From contig OU015659.1 in NCBI GenBank assembly GCA_907165275.2, forward strand, positions 12,070,501 through 12,134,500: 64,000 bases of DNA. The letters run 5' to 3'. The position numbers and the translations under genes are program-made. Positions 21,565 to 33,208 of the stretch are shown here, piece after piece. Each line of letters opens with the position of its first letter. Position 1 is the stretch's first letter. This stretch comes from Zygaena filipendulae. Its lineage: Eukaryota > Arthropoda > Insecta > Lepidoptera > Zygaenidae. The notes under the pieces are model-generated. The model was not told the DNA's origin, did no database searches, and saw nothing but the letters and a program-made list of their open reading frames with translations.

Positions 21565-21859
21565 TCCTTACTATTATAAATGCGAAAGTGAGTTTGTTTG
21601 TTACGCTTTGACGCCTTCGACTCAATCTACAATCATGAAATTTTGCTCACACGTTGTCGGGGATACACAAAGTTACAAAGTACTTTTTGCCCCGGAATTC
21701 CCGGGGCAACTCTGAAATTAACGCGGGTGAATTCCCATGAAATTTGGCATACATATACACGTTATCAAGGGCACACAGAAGGACATAGGGTACTTTTTAT
21801 CGCGGAACTCCTGCAGGAACTCCGAAATTACCACGGGTGAAACCGCGGGGCACAGTTAG
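21565..21859 (+). mobile_element. Helitron-like repeat with duplicated core
   Basis: It starts A|TCCTTACTATTATAAATGC and ends GGGGCACAGTTAG|T. The segment from ATGAAATTT to the GGGTGAA hairpin arm occurs twice, so this is either an internal duplication or one copy landing in another. Confidence 0.6.
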
Positions 21860-21869
21860 TATAGTCTAC

Positions 21870-22930
21870 AAAAAGACATTAAGACCGATTCCGAAACTAC
21901 CTAATACGTTTTCGATGAAAACATTGACTATTCAGTGTTTCTATAATAAATGATAGAAAAGGTAGCTAATGGATTTCTTGATAGAAATAAAAACGAAATT
22001 AATAATGTATATGTCAGAAACATCAAGGCAATTTAGTTACGTTAACGAGAAAAACAAGAAATAACGACTGACCTTTTATACGTAAGTAATTACGGTAATG
22101 GGTAGGCAACTGGAGGATGTTAAAAAAACATATAAGAAAACACTAGCCATCGCCCGTGGTTCCACCCACAAGGTTTTTAGCAGAACTAAGAAAGATGATA
22201 GAATGTAAATACATTTACTGTGACTCCCACATTTCTTCAATCTTTTTTTTTTGAAATAACAAAATGTAAACACTAATATTAAAGTTTTTTTGGCGGGAAT
22301 CAAAGATGGCGGTTCGGCCACTAAATTTAAATTTAAATTTAAATTAAATTTAAATGGTTAAAAGTTAAAAGTTTATTTTGTTGTGTCATAAGGTGCTGTA
22401 TTGGACAATAATCTTCACAATCACGGTTTTTTATGTGCGCAAAAAGATATATGTTTCGAGCTGATTTCTTCGGTTTCCTCCAAGAGCTTCGAGAAAGTTC
22501 TTGCAAGCTATAATACCGTGGTTTGCAATTTCAAACCGTACAACGAAGCATTGAAGAAAATACATTGATCTAATTAATTTTACTTAAAACTGGCTAAATG
22601 CATTATATGCGAAAGTTCATAAAAAAGAAGAAAGAAACACTAAAATTACCCTTTCCGTAGAACTAGGTATACCATGATACCAAGCCTTCGTTTAAGTTAA
22701 TCTACAAAAAGGCTTCTGCAGTAGCTCCGTTAAAAATTCGGTAGTTTGATACGTGTTTAAACATACTGACAGATAAAACAGACGGACAGATAACAACCTT
22801 GTCTATAATGTATAGACTCCCTTCTGGTTACAATTTCATTACTTGTATCAATGTATAGATTTTCCCTTTGACGAACTTTCCAGTGTAACTAAACTTACTT
22901 ACATACAAGGGTATACCCGGGTCGGGTCCA
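21870..22930. other. No gene; short tandem repeat at 22320-22356
   Basis: Mostly unique-looking sequence. 22320-22356 is an (AAATTT)n run. A Helitron-like core piece may be present near 22145-22180 (CATCGCCCGTGGTTCCACCC). Confidence 0.4.
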
Positions 22931-22933
22931 ATA

Positions 22934-23250
22934 GGCTATTTGACTAATTTTTTTTTAGTCCGTCTTGTAGATTAATAAAAAATATTGGACACGTATCTTT
23001 GCTTTTTTTACCTAATCAAAAAATAACGGCGATACATTGAGTTGAAATTTCGCGTGACGTCACTAACTAGTGCAGTTTGTATGGCGGCTTGTAGCGGTAA
23101 GTGACGTCACGAGCCCCCACCCTAAACTTTAATGCGCTTTATCTCTGTGTATTTTCATTTATGTGAAAAATAAAAAAAATACATGTCTATTGATTTTTAA
23201 TTTTCTAAATTACGGACTAATTAGAATTTTTCAAAGGTTGTCAACATCCC
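22934..23250 (-). mobile_element. CRE-MITE copy 6
   Basis: From GGCTATTTGACTAATTTTTT to GGTTGTCAACATCCC, with both TGACGTCA sites (23056-23063 and 23102-23109). It is followed within a few bases by another copy in the same orientation. Confidence 0.7.
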
Positions 23251-23254
23251 TATT

Positions 23255-23562
23255 GGCTACTTGACAAATTTTTTTAGTCCGTCGTGTAGATTATTAAAAA
23301 ATATTGGACACGTGTTTTTTCTTTTTTTACGTACTTCATCAAAAAATTACAGCGATACATTGAGTTGAAATTTCGCGTGACGTCACAACCCGGTGCAGTT
23401 TGTACGGGGCTTATACTGAATACTGACGTTACGGGTCCCCCATCCTAAATTTTAATGCGCTTTATCTATGTTTATTTTCATTAATTCTAAAAAGCAGAAA
23501 ATACGTGTCTATTATTTTTTATTTTCTAACTGACGGATTAATTAGAATTTTGATTTTCATAC
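23255..23562 (-). mobile_element. CRE-MITE copy 7
   Basis: From GGCTACTTGACAAATTTTTT to ATTAGAATTTTGATTTTCAT. One TGACGTCA remains; the second is TGACGTTACG. The tandem arrangement with copy 6 shares a similar start. Confidence 0.65.
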
Positions 23563-23563
23563 C

Positions 23564-25160
23564 CCGGAGAATAAATACCTACCCAATTCTGTAAAAACTT
23601 TTTGATTCCGATTAAGTAGGTAAAACCTTCATATCAAGCTCTCGTATGCTAATTAAATTGGCGAACCCAGACATACAGGGTGATTTATTCTCGCACGCCT
23701 CTGACAGAACGGTGTCGATTCAGATTTACCGCGCCCAATAGCCATTCAAAATTCGAATGTATGGTCGTGAGTGAAAAAAATATTGGGTTTTTACCTTTTG
23801 AAACTCGGTGGTCGATGCTGAAGAGTGATTTATGGGATAATACAGTTTTTTCTTTTTTTCATATGATACGTTTTTTTTTAAATTTCACTACGGAATACGG
23901 ATATTGAGTTAATCAATTACTTATTTACCTTTGAAGTGTGCAGTCTCACCAAATCACAAAAGAAGAATTATTTTGCGTATGATGTGCATATGCCAAAAAA
24001 CTTTTTACTAATGATTGCAGCAAAATTTTTTGTCAATTCTCAAAGAAATTTAAAATTAATTAAATGGTTAAACTATGGAAGATTTGTTTTAAATAAAGCG
24101 ATTTCCGGTTTTTCGCTCCTCCTGTTAAAATTATTCAGCTGCAACAACCATCAAAAACGCTTTAGTCTAAGAGAAATTTAAACTAAGAAAATCTTTAAAC
24201 TATGGAAGGTTTGTTTGAAATAAAACGATTTCCAGTTTTTTTGCTCCTCTTGTAAAATTTATTCAGCAGCAATTATTTTGTATTACCGTATGGCAGCCGA
24301 GTACGACAAACAAATTGGCATTCAATGAGTCGGCCGAATTACAGTACTCAACCTCTTACACACTACCTTTTTACACAATTTACTCGATAATACATACATG
24401 ATAAAGGTAATAAAAAACATCGCGTTCAAGTCCCGCGTAATTTACAAAATATAATTTACATGATGTTCGAGACTCGAGTGAGGTTCTACGTCAATAGGTG
24501 CTCTGTCGGTCAATCACCGAGTACACTTATAATCCAATATTCAGTGTCGTGAACTCTCAAGTTTGTCCCCAACAAAAGGCTCCATTGAAATTTTCACCTC
24601 GAGCAACTTGCCACTCCAAACAATATAAGCGAACGCATGCTAATACAATTTGTAAGTGCACTGAAGCACGTAACTTCAGCGGGCGCGTCGCGGCGCACGG
24701 AGAAATCTAGAGAAACGGGGTGCAAAAGTTAACGTCGAGACGCTGATGGCACAGCACCCTTAAGTGCCCATGCCGTTGGAGTTTAATCGGTTTTTTCTAC
24801 TCCATTACACCCCACCCTTCTGTCCCTTATATAAAAATCATGTTAAAACTACGCCTATTGATCTTTGTAAAACAATTATGGTCGCTATCGTGCTAAATCG
24901 ATAGGCTTTAATTGCTAAAAATCAATAAGCGCGCAATGTTTACAAAATACGCAATGTAAAGCGACCAAAGTAGCGAAGTAGGTATCGAATTTGATAGAAG
25001 TTCTTTTCTAGAAACATTCTACCGAGTAGCTAATAGGTGAAACTTCTCGAACATTCTGGGGCCCCATGCATTCGCCCAGAAATAAACAGTGAATCTTCAA
25101 CGATACCTGCGACTACCTGCGACTTTGGCGAGATAGTTGCACATCGAGTACAGCCATTAA
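23564..25160. other. No supported gene; local duplication inside
   Basis: Several 70-81 codon frames occur, but none is recognisable. 24064-24150 and 24190-24277 are diverged copies of one segment (AAACTATGGAAG.TTTGTTT to TTATTCAGC.GCAA). 24640-24720 is GC-richer and may be a conserved non-coding or exonic patch. Confidence 0.35.
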
Positions 25161-25394
25161 CGGCCGCACTCAGAGTCGGCTTTAATGATTACTTAGTTAT
25201 GTATAGATTTTTAAAACAAAACTGCCGCAATCAGAGACGTTCAGTTAATTAATGTTAATTGGCATTGGACGAGATGTAACTTAATTAGTTAAATGCCAAT
25301 TAACATTAATTTATTAAACTTGTCTGATTGCGGCAGTTTTTTTTTAAATCTATACTTAACTAAGTAATCATTAAAGTGACTCTGAGTGCGGCTG
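25161..25394. mobile_element. Harbinger-like foldback MITE, copy 2
   Basis: Self-complementary from CGGCCGCACTCAGAGTCGGC to GTGACTCTGAGTGCGGCTG, matching the copy at 8481-8717. TAA lies on both sides (25158-25160, 25395-25397). Confidence 0.8.
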
Positions 25395-25397
25395 TAA

Positions 25398-25990
25398 GTG
25401 TTTAAGTTTTGTGATATCTAGACCTAGGAACCCTAGACCTAGTGTTTTTGTAAAGTTAGTGTTTACCTACTCCAAATAAAGAACCCTAGCACGTAAAACA
25501 TATTTTACTCTAAAGAAAACTCAGTTAAAAGTAATTTAAATCCCATACAAAAACATAGGTAAGTAGTAAAAAAAGTTAAGGTTTTAAAATTTAATCCACC
25601 TTTTACGAGTTCTGTTTTCAAAGTTCTGTTCCCATCAGAGCGATGTTTTACGAGATTTATTATTTTATGAACGTGGTTTCAACATTGTTTGTTTAAAGGC
25701 TTAAACATGCACGTACCAAAAACTTGTATGGGAATACTTAAGAATGTCTGGGAATGTTAGGAGTGATTAGCTAAGAGGAGAAGCTTTAAAGGTATAAGAG
25801 TAGAGTATTTTTGAATAAGTTATAGAAATAACGTGGTTGATCATTTATTATTTGTTTTATTTGCTCCTTCATAGTCTATAATAATAATAAGACCACGAAA
25901 AAACTGCAAATTTTTAACTACAATACCAAACAATACAAGCCCAAAAGCCTGTTCTGCCTAGCCAAAACACTTGCCACAGAATATCAATAT
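25398..25990. other. No gene seen
   Basis: A+T-rich sequence without element ends or frames worth calling. Confidence 0.4.
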
Positions 25991-26244
25991 TTTAATAATA
26001 ATCCACTTCACAACACGCAGATCTACTTGATCCCACACTAAGCTGTAAGCTTGTGTCGACCAAGCAAACGTGGTATATACTACACATATTATTACATATA
26101 TATTATACTATAGATATATATACACACCCAGACTGGAAAATGGAACCCTGTGTTCATCACACAAAGTCCACCCCCACCGGGAATCGAACCCGGAACCTCT
26201 TGATTAGCGGGCAGGCATGGTGACCATTGCGCCAATCGGGTCGT
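25991..26244 (-). repeat. tRNA-derived SINE, full length
   Basis: On the minus strand it opens with ACGACCCGATTGGCGCAATG, an A-box-like TGGCGCAATGG (complement of 26222-26234), and has a perfect B box GGTTCGATTCC (complement of 26180-26190). Together these form a pol III promoter in a tRNA-like head. The body (TTCCATTTTCCAGTCTGGGT) and an (ATT)n tail follow. Other pieces are at 10568, 13485, 14380, 16105 and 39195. Confidence 0.8.
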
Positions 26245-26714
26245 AATAAGTATAAATAAAGTGTATAAGTATAAAACTTATAAAAATATTTGATACCCCA
26301 TAAGCAAGCGCTTCAGCTAGGCAGGCCGGGCTGTTTTGGTTTGTATGAAAGCGACGCCAGTGCCTGAAACACAAGTTACCATACAGTGCTACACACCCCT
26401 TCTGATATCGTCGAAAGTCGGTTAATAAAAATTTTCTACATTCAGACATCGCCCCTCTGGATGTTTTATCAAGACAACCCTATACAAGGTACACAACAAC
26501 CCCTTCTCTAAGCTCTCACAATATCAGAGATGCCGTCTTTATCCGGAGCTTTAGCCTCACCTCGTGTTGAGAGTAATAGGGATCCTTTATAACGTGAGGT
26601 GTGAAAAATATCATATTGTGTAACTGACGGCGAAGCAAATTTATATTTATTTAACTAGTAATAAAATTATATCAACGGAACATCACCAATTTTTTGTAAA
26701 AAATATGTATAATG
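26245..26714. other. No gene seen
   Basis: Unique-looking sequence; an AAGTCGGTTAATAAAAATTT piece near 26413 is a common repeat tail. Confidence 0.4.
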
Positions 26715-26776
26715 ACTAGCTGTCCCTCGCGGTTTCGCCCGCGGTAATTTCGGAGTTCCCGCGGGAATTCCGGGAT
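26715..26776 (-). mobile_element. Helitron-like 3' end, truncated
   Basis: CTAGCTGTCCCTCGCGGTTT to GGGAATTCCGGGATAA, followed at once by an (ATA)n tract that replaces the rest of the element. Confidence 0.6.
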
Positions 26777-27055
26777 AATAATAATATAATAAAAATAATA
26801 ATAAAATAATAATTAAACTTAGCCAATTATTATAGGCAAAAGGAAGTGATTCAGCGTAAGCTGCTCGTGGCCTAGGTCCCGAGCAGCGCTGGTTTTCAAT
26901 CACTCCCCTATGGAGTACAGAGGGTTCATGCAATTCAGAACTAATTTGTTGAAATGCCAACATTAACTATGAGGATTAAAATAAACTACAGCAACAAAGA
27001 AATAAACAAAATAATTTTGAAATAAAAAAAAAGACTATGTGTGCGGGCGTTTGTT

Positions 27056-27105
27056 AATGTGTGTGTGTGTGTGTTTGTGGGTTAGTGTGTGTGTGTGTGC
27101 GCGTG

Positions 27106-27136
<31 letters not shown>

Positions 27137-27164
27137 TTGTGGGTGTGTGTGTGTGTGTGTGTGT
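27056..27164. repeat. (GT)n microsatellite
   Basis: About 105 bp of TG repeat with a few interruptions (CGCG, TTTGTGGG). The Cys/Val-rich 78-codon plus frame across it is a translation of the repeat. Confidence 0.9.
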
Positions 27165-27250
27165 ATGGATAAAGAGTGCCCTATGTCCTTCTCTGTACCC
27201 CTGACAACGTGTATGCAAAATTTAATGGTGATCTGTCCAGCAGTTCACGT
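27165..27250 (-). mobile_element. Helitron-like core fragment next to the (GT)n run
   Basis: GTGCCCTATGTCCTTCTCTG through CCCTGACAACGTGTATGC is family core. The left part is replaced by the microsatellite. Confidence 0.5.
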
Positions 27251-27297
27251 GTGCTGCCGTGACCAAGGAAAATAGGGATTCATTTCTATATTATACA

Positions 27298-27592
27298 CTA
27301 GCTGTGCCCCGCGGTTTCACCCGCGTGAGTTTCGGAATTCCCGCAGGAATCATTTTTTTCTAAAATAAAAGAGTAGCCTGAGTTACTCTTTATAACATCA
27401 GCTATATGCCAGTGGAAGTCCCGTTAAAATCGGTCCAGCCGTTTCAGAGATTAGTCGGAACAAACAGACAGACAAAAATAAAAATTTTATGTACCTAAGT
27501 ACCGTATATACTTTCATATGCATTTAGAGAAAAGCTGTTAATTTGGAATTACAAACAGACACTTCCATTTTATTTATATGTATATGTATGTA
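27298..27592 (-). mobile_element. Helitron-like element, 'CAGCTAT' class
   Basis: It starts CTAGCTGTGCCCCGCGG and has the core ACATCAGCTATATGCCAGTG, AAAATCGGTCCAGCCGTTTC, then TTTCATATGCATTTAGAGAA. Relatives are at 40610-40935 (opposite strand) and 53340-53605. Confidence 0.55.
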
Positions 27593-27742
27593 TAGATAGA
27601 TATGATTGATATGAACCATGAACTCAAAGTATCGCTTTAATGACAGGTGTTAAAAAAGCAGCAGAGTTTAACATAAAATGGAACAATGTGTAATAATTTT
27701 TCCATTTTATTACGAGGTCAATAATAAAACAATATTTATAAA

Positions 27743-27946
27743 TCCCTAATATTTATAAATGCATTTTTTTGTTTGTTTGTTTGTTACGCTTTCATGGCTT
27801 AGCTACTCAAGCGACCATCATGAAATTTTGCATAGTAGTTTGTCAAAGGTACCTACAGAGAAGGATATGTCCTAGGGGTGATTTTATCCTGGAATTCCAG
27901 CGGAAACTCCGAATTCAATGCGGGTGAAACTGCGGGAAACAGCTAG
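27743..27946 (+). mobile_element. Helitron-like repeat, both ends present
   Basis: It starts A|TCCCTAATATTTATAAATG and ends GGAAACAGCTAG|T. Contains the (GTTT)n GTTACGCTTTCATGG block and the GC hairpin in mutated form (GCGGGTGAAACTGCGG). Confidence 0.6.
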
Positions 27947-28690
27947 TAAAATTATGATATTACACGTCTAATATCTATACGTAATTAATAAACTTGTACT
28001 ACAATATAATGTTCGCAAATATAATGAAGTGAGCTTGTAGAATCAAGGTACAAGCATAACCTATAGTAATTTTAATTAGTAAAGGGTAAGCCTTTAACAA
28101 CGCATGTTTTTTTTTCCATTCACTCCTTTTTGTACTTACTCAGGGAATCAATGTTTATGAAATACCTAGAGTTTTGATAACGGAATAAAAAAATCGACAT
28201 GTTTTCCACCTGCGCACTTCATTAGGTACGTACCCGTTTAGAGAATTTTCACACAGGAAAAGCTTGGGCGTTTCGTCGAACTGAACCTATTGACGAAGAT
28301 TCAGCTTGTTATAAGTCACCGAAAAAACAAGGCGTGGGCTGCCGGACCATAACGCATGACGTTTGATTTTACTCCTCAATTTTTATTCACGAGTGTACAA
28401 TAACACAGTACATTTGTTTTTTTTAAGTGCACTGAGTTGACAAAAGAAAAATAATAAAATTTATTATTTGGTCAACTTTGAACTCAGCCCGCGGGGTAAG
28501 TTTGGACCGGACCGAGTTGACTAAAGAGCCAAATTTTCATACCGCGGGATTAAATATGAAAATCAATTCTTAGGGAGTAAACTCCAAAAATGATCGATTC
28601 TTCTGCTGCCTGAGCAAAAACAGGTTTCCTGAAAGAAATTGCTTTTAAGCAATAAGCCCGCCCTTAGTTGCCTATATTCCCCACTATGTA
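27947..28690. other. No gene seen; small palindrome
   Basis: GAGTTGAC and GTCAACTT flank an A+T core near 28435-28486, giving a local hairpin. Otherwise unique-looking. Confidence 0.4.
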
Positions 28691-28734
28691 TTTCATATGT
28701 TTGTATCTGGTGACAATAAAGAATATTTGTATTG

Positions 28735-28985
28735 TATTGTATTTCATGGTGGTAGGGCGCTCTCTAGTGCCCGGCTGGGTAGCTACCACCTTCAAGTTGC
28801 AAATCTGTCGCCAAGCACCTAACGGTGTGTTCCGGCAGCCCCACTTAAAAGCCAGTTGCCATCCCCATTCCAGGTCGGCAACGCACCTGCACGCCTTCTG
28901 GTGTTGCAGATGTCTATGGGCGGCGGTAATCACTTACCATCAGGTGTACCTCTTGCCCGTTTGACATAAAAAACAAAAAAAAGAG
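28735..28985 (+). repeat. Non-LTR 3'-end-derived repeat with A-rich tail
   Basis: It carries GGTGGTAGGGCGCTCTCTAG, TAGCTACCACCTTCAAGTTG, GGCGGTAATCACTTACCATC and a final A-rich tail. The block order is shared with a second copy at 32870-33665. It is preceded by a (TATTG)n tract. Confidence 0.55.
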
Positions 28986-29216
28986 AAACTCCGAAATGTG
29001 AAGGAAATGAAATAATGAGATACTTATGAGATTAAATCGATTTTCCGTAACAAAAGGTGCGTTACACGTGTAAAGGATTTATCTAGAAATTTATATGTAA
29101 GGGTGCTGTTATAAAAATAATGAAACAGAAAAGTATATTTGTCTATTTATAGAACGAGTAGATACTCCGTTGATATTATAATAATAAAGTATTATTTCTT
29201 GTATTATTTAAATATA

Positions 29217-29426
29217 GTCAACCGGGGGAATTGCGTCCATGGGGGTAATAGAGTCTATGAAAGATTACTCGAAAACTGTTAGGTTTAAAATGACTACTTC
29301 TAGATAGTTTTGTTTGTTTATTATTAAAAAACAAAACTAGATGGAAGTAGTCATTTTACTCCTAATAGTTTTTGAATAATCTTTGATAGACGCTATTACC
29401 CTCATGACGCAATTCCCCCGGTTGAC
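29217..29426. mobile_element. Foldback MITE, near-perfect hairpin
   Basis: The left arm starts GTCAACCGGGGGAATTGCGT and the right arm ends with its exact complement. Pairing continues with few mismatches to a short A+T loop near 29318, giving arms of about 95 bp. There is no coding frame and no second copy in the window. Confidence 0.75.
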
Positions 29427-30315
29427 ATGTATAATTATATTATTATAGCTTTATAATATTATTATAGATATTAGTATATAGTATCTGTGGTATAGATAAA
29501 TTTTAAAATACCTAAAGCATGGAATTATCTTGGGCATCAACACGTCTCTCGTAAGCTCACACCCAGTTTGCATCGCGTCGTCATATAAAGCCATGAGCTC
29601 GAATGAACAGCAACGTATTCTGTTCCCAACCCAAATGGGTGCTTCAATTTTAAGACTCGACTTAAGCCTTTCACAAAGTCTACTATTGAGCTACCGAAAG
29701 GGTATTAGGTGCCTAATGAGGCGACGAGGGATTCAATGTTCCGTAGGTACTTGATAAACTCTATAATAATAAAAACTTTTGTTTCTTTTTTATTGGTTTA
29801 ACCGTAGCTCCACAGGGACGGAACTTTGTTTATTATTTTAACTTCCTTAAAGCATAAGTTGTTTGCGTACAATGAAACGTTTTGATATGAATTATTCACG
29901 AGACCTGAGGAAATACGTTAGGCGAGAGTCTATATAAGAAGCAGCGGAAGATGTAAGTAGAACCGCCATTGCTTCAAATTGAGAAGTAATAAAAAAAATA
30001 TAAAAACACGTGTCCAATTAATAAAAAGTATGTACAAACAAAATCTGCCGTTCGCCCATCTCGCGGCGTGTCGCGCCGTTCCGTTATAGGTACACGATGG
30101 AGATAAAACGCAAATTCAATTTAGACCATCATTGGGCCCAAAATCGATCGTTTCGCGCGATCCGGCCTAAACCTGTTTGCATATTTAATCTCGCCGTATA
30201 CAATTCAACGATTTATAGGCTTTTGCACCACTATTTGATGTGTCATATAATCATATTATATTAATGCAGTACGCTCCGCACACTGGAGTTTAACACCGTA
30301 CCGTTAAAAGTAATC
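29427..30315. other. No gene; GC-richer patch
   Basis: 30045-30170 is CpG-rich (CGCGGCGTGTCGCGCCGTTC, then TCGATCGTTTCGCGCGATCC) and may be conserved host sequence. The remainder is A+T-rich. Confidence 0.35.
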
Positions 30316-30553
30316 TGGACATAGATAAGCAATAGTGTGTTAACCCACACTGGAGAAATTTTGAGTAAATCGTGTTTTAAAAGTAGGAGCGCCATTTTGT
30401 ATCAACATTTTTTATGTTCAATATTTAGTTACATATTTAAGCAATGTAATAAGGTAAACATATAATTAAAAAACGTTCCCTAACTCTCAATAAATCGTTC
30501 TGAACCAATAACTTAATTTTGTGGCTTAACATGTTATTGCTTATCTGCGTCCA
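30316..30553 (+). mobile_element. 'GATAAGCAAT' MITE copy 4
   Basis: Complete, from TGGACATAGATAAGCAATAG to TTGCTTATCTGCGTCCA, flanked by TC on both sides. Nearly identical to the copy at 8473-8950. Confidence 0.8.
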
Positions 30554-30670
30554 TCTATAGTATGCATTATCATCGACAAAATTAGAGGAACGTTATAAAG
30601 GTTTAACATATTTAAGAATTATAGTCGTAATTTAATATGTATAGTCAAGAATTTTAGTATAAAAAATGTA

Positions 30671-30837
30671 CTAGCTGTTCCCTGCGGTTTCAACCGCGTT
30701 AATTTGAGATTTCTCATGGAAATTCCGGAATAAGAGTACATAATGACCTTTTCTGTACCTCTGACAACGTGTATGCCAAATTTTAACATAATATAGGCAC
30801 ATAAACTTCTGGATTTATAATATTACGTTAGTTTGGA
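30671..30837 (-). mobile_element. Helitron-like repeat
   Basis: It starts CTAGCTGTTCCCTGCGG and ends TTTATAATATTACGTTAGTT then TGGA, with an internal deletion in the ACAAACATCC region. Confidence 0.55.
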
Positions 30838-31694
30838 TAAATATATTATATTCTCGCAGCTCTATCTAGACACGCGGCAGTGTGTCAATGATTGATTGTC
30901 ATACTATAACCACAATCTCAATATCAGCCTAGTTTTCTTTACAAAAAGTAATGATATCCCACCCAAAACATAAATTTAAAAAAGGAGAGCCAAGTTTTTA
31001 CATGTATGTTTTTCTAGGGATAATTAAATACAATTCTTCCATTGACAAAGTTTTTCTAAACCAAAAATAGCTCAAGCTGTACGGTTTTTGTTCACCAAGA
31101 GAAAACAAAGTTGTCTCACTAGAAAACCAGTTTCCTGCCTGCTCCGGGATAAACAAAATGGCTGCTGACAGCTAGCTAGAACAGCGAGCGAGTGCGCCCG
31201 GTACAACTCGTGCACGACTGCCGATATGTCACATAACTCAGAAGGGGAATCTAATCAGTGTAACTGAAACTGGAAAGGCAATAAGCGATCCGACAAATTA
31301 TTTATTAACTATGCCTTTGTTGCCGTGATTCAGACGCGGAGGGATGGACCCCTGTTAAACGAATCTGCAAGTTTGAAATCGGATATAAATTCCGCCTTTG
31401 GAAGATTCGTTTGGGGAATACTTAAAATTTTATGGATTTACACTTTGTGTTGTACTTATTGAAGTTTAAAGGTCAATTGTTTGTTCCTATACAAGATTTT
31501 CAAGACATTATATCAAACTAAGATAAAAAAGTAGGTAATAAAAGTAGGTACGATACGATACGTTACGATAAAGTAGGTATAATAAAAAAAAATTAAACCA
31601 ACATAAAACACAAACTAAAAAACTTATGTTTCAGTTACGTTTCTTAGTTTGTGTTTTGAAGTCGGTTTAAAATATTTTTTTAATTATATTTTTA
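30838..31694. other. No gene seen; repeat-like patch
   Basis: 31030-31230 resembles the 5' part of the (GAA)n-tailed repeat (AACCAGTTTCCTGCCTGCTC, then AACAAAATGGCTGCTGAC). 31535-31560 is a short TACGATACGA run. Nothing else is named. Confidence 0.35.
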
Positions 31695-32067
31695 CTAGCT
31701 GTTCCCGCTGTTTCACCTGCGGTAATTTCGGAGTTCCCGCAGGAGTTCTGGGATAAAAAAACCCTATGTCTTTCTTTGTATCTTTGACAGCGTGTACGCA
31801 AAATTTCGTGGTTATCGGTTGAGCCGTTGAAGCGTGAAAGCATAACAAACTGACTTTCACATTTATAATGAACTAGCTTTTCCCCGCGGTTTCATCCGCA
31901 GTAATTTCGGAGTTTCTGTAGGAATTCCGGGATAAAAAGTACCCTATGCCTTCTCTGTCCCTATGCCAACGTGTATACCAAATTTCATGATAATCGGTTG
32001 AGCCATTAAGACGTGAGAGCATAACAAACAAACTCACTTTCGCATTTATAAATTAGGATAGTAAGGA
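31695..32067 (-). mobile_element. Two Helitron-like repeats in tandem
   Basis: Starts at 31695 (CTAGCTGTTCCCGCTG) and 31873 (CTAGCTTTTCCCCGCGG), same orientation, two bases apart. The first ends TTCACATTTATAATG without the usual terminal block. The second ends at a duplicated AGGATAGTAAGGA. Confidence 0.6.
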
Positions 32068-32251
32068 TTCCTTCTTTATTTTCGTATATATGCACCAAAA
32101 TTTGATTGAAATTTTCAGGATATTTTTCCTTTAACACCACACCCGTAGCTCGAATCAATAAGCCAGTCCGTCACACCTAAATGAATTTGTCTTATGTGAA
32201 TAATTAAGACAAAAAAGTATACTGTAAGTTATTCTTTACTTTTTTTCTCAA

Positions 32252-32444
32252 TCTATTAATAATAATATTATAAAGACAAAAGTTTCTTTCATTGTTTTTA
32301 GGGGCATAATCTGTGAAACTACTGAACCCATTTATAAAAAGATTCTTTCACTTGCAAGAAGCTTCAGTACATAGAGTACATTTTCATTCAGAATTCCCGG
32401 GGGAACTACAAAACTACTGTGAGTGAAACCGTGAGGAATCGATT
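32252..32444 (+). mobile_element. Diverged Helitron-like element
   Basis: It starts near TATTAATAATAATATTATAA and ends AATCGATTAG|T. The core AAACTACTGAACCCATTTAT differs from the main family. Confidence 0.4.
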
Positions 32445-32552
32445 AGTGGCGTTTGGAAAGCGGTCCCTCAACCATACCAGTGTGTTCACGTGCTTGTAAT
32501 TGTTTTGTGGCTAATAAAGTTCTTTTCATTTTCACTGATGATAGCTCAGCGG

Positions 32553-32780
32553 CTTATTCACTATGACCATAACACGCCGCGCTAAGATAAGACGCCGCAA
32601 AAACTGTCTTTCCCTTGTAATCAAATAAGTTTTACTCAAAAAAAATACATTTACAACTTTTTTTAAGGCATAAAGAATAATAATTTCTAATATTTTGGCA
32701 TCTAGAACGTTTGGAAATGCGTTTTTGAGACGCGCGTTATGGGCAAGGAATTTTGTTGGTCATAGTGAAAAAGGGCCCTG
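32553..32780 (+). mobile_element. 'CACTATGACCAT' MITE, complete copy
   Basis: The left end GGCTTATTCACTATGACCAT matches the complement of the right end GGTCATAGTGAAAAAGGGCC. ACACGCCGCG and CGCGCGTTATG lie inside the arms. Confidence 0.65.
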
Positions 32781-32913
32781 TTGTTAGTGAGCTCGTATCA
32801 CAGGCGTAGGTTCAAAACCTAACGATGAGCTTGAACTGTCGCTGAAGAAAAACATCGTGAGGATACCATAGCATGGTGGTCGGGCGCTCTCTAGTGCCCG
32901 GCTGGCTAGCTAC

Positions 32914-33150
32914 CAGTGGCGAAGGTACCACAGAAGCCGATTCCCACCGGGTTCCCTTCAGACGCAACATCTCTCTCTACCGTAATTGAGACCGTTGTCA
33001 GGGATACAGGGAAGGACTCTTTATACCGGTTTTCCCGCGGGAACTCCGAACTTTGGCAGGTGATAGCGCGTTAACAGTTAATAGTTTAATAAGTTGAAAT
33101 TAAAGTAGATTTCCGGCTTCCCCCTCTCAATATTTCACCCTTCGCCACTG
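32914..33150. mobile_element. hAT-type MITE, perfect 8-bp duplication
   Basis: The ends are CAGTGGCGAAGG and CCTTCGCCACTG. CTAGCTAC is duplicated exactly at 32906-32913 and 33151-33158. The interior carries a Helitron-like core piece (TTTATACCGGTTTTCCCGCG). Non-coding. Confidence 0.85.
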
Positions 33151-33208
33151 CTAGCTACCACCTTCAAGTTGCAAACCTGTCGCCGAGCACCCAACGGTGT
33201 GTTCCTGC

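Noticed and set aside
26168..26244. tRNA gene on the minus strand
   Set aside because: It has A- and B-box-like sequences, but it continues into a body and (ATT)n tail shared by several other pieces in the window. It is the head of a SINE.
27039..27275. Cysteine-rich small protein
   Set aside because: It is a translation of a (GT)n microsatellite joined to a repeat fragment.
28664..28964. Paired 89- and 98-codon frames on opposite strands
   Set aside because: Both fall in a non-LTR-derived repeat present twice in the window; they are by-products of its GC content.
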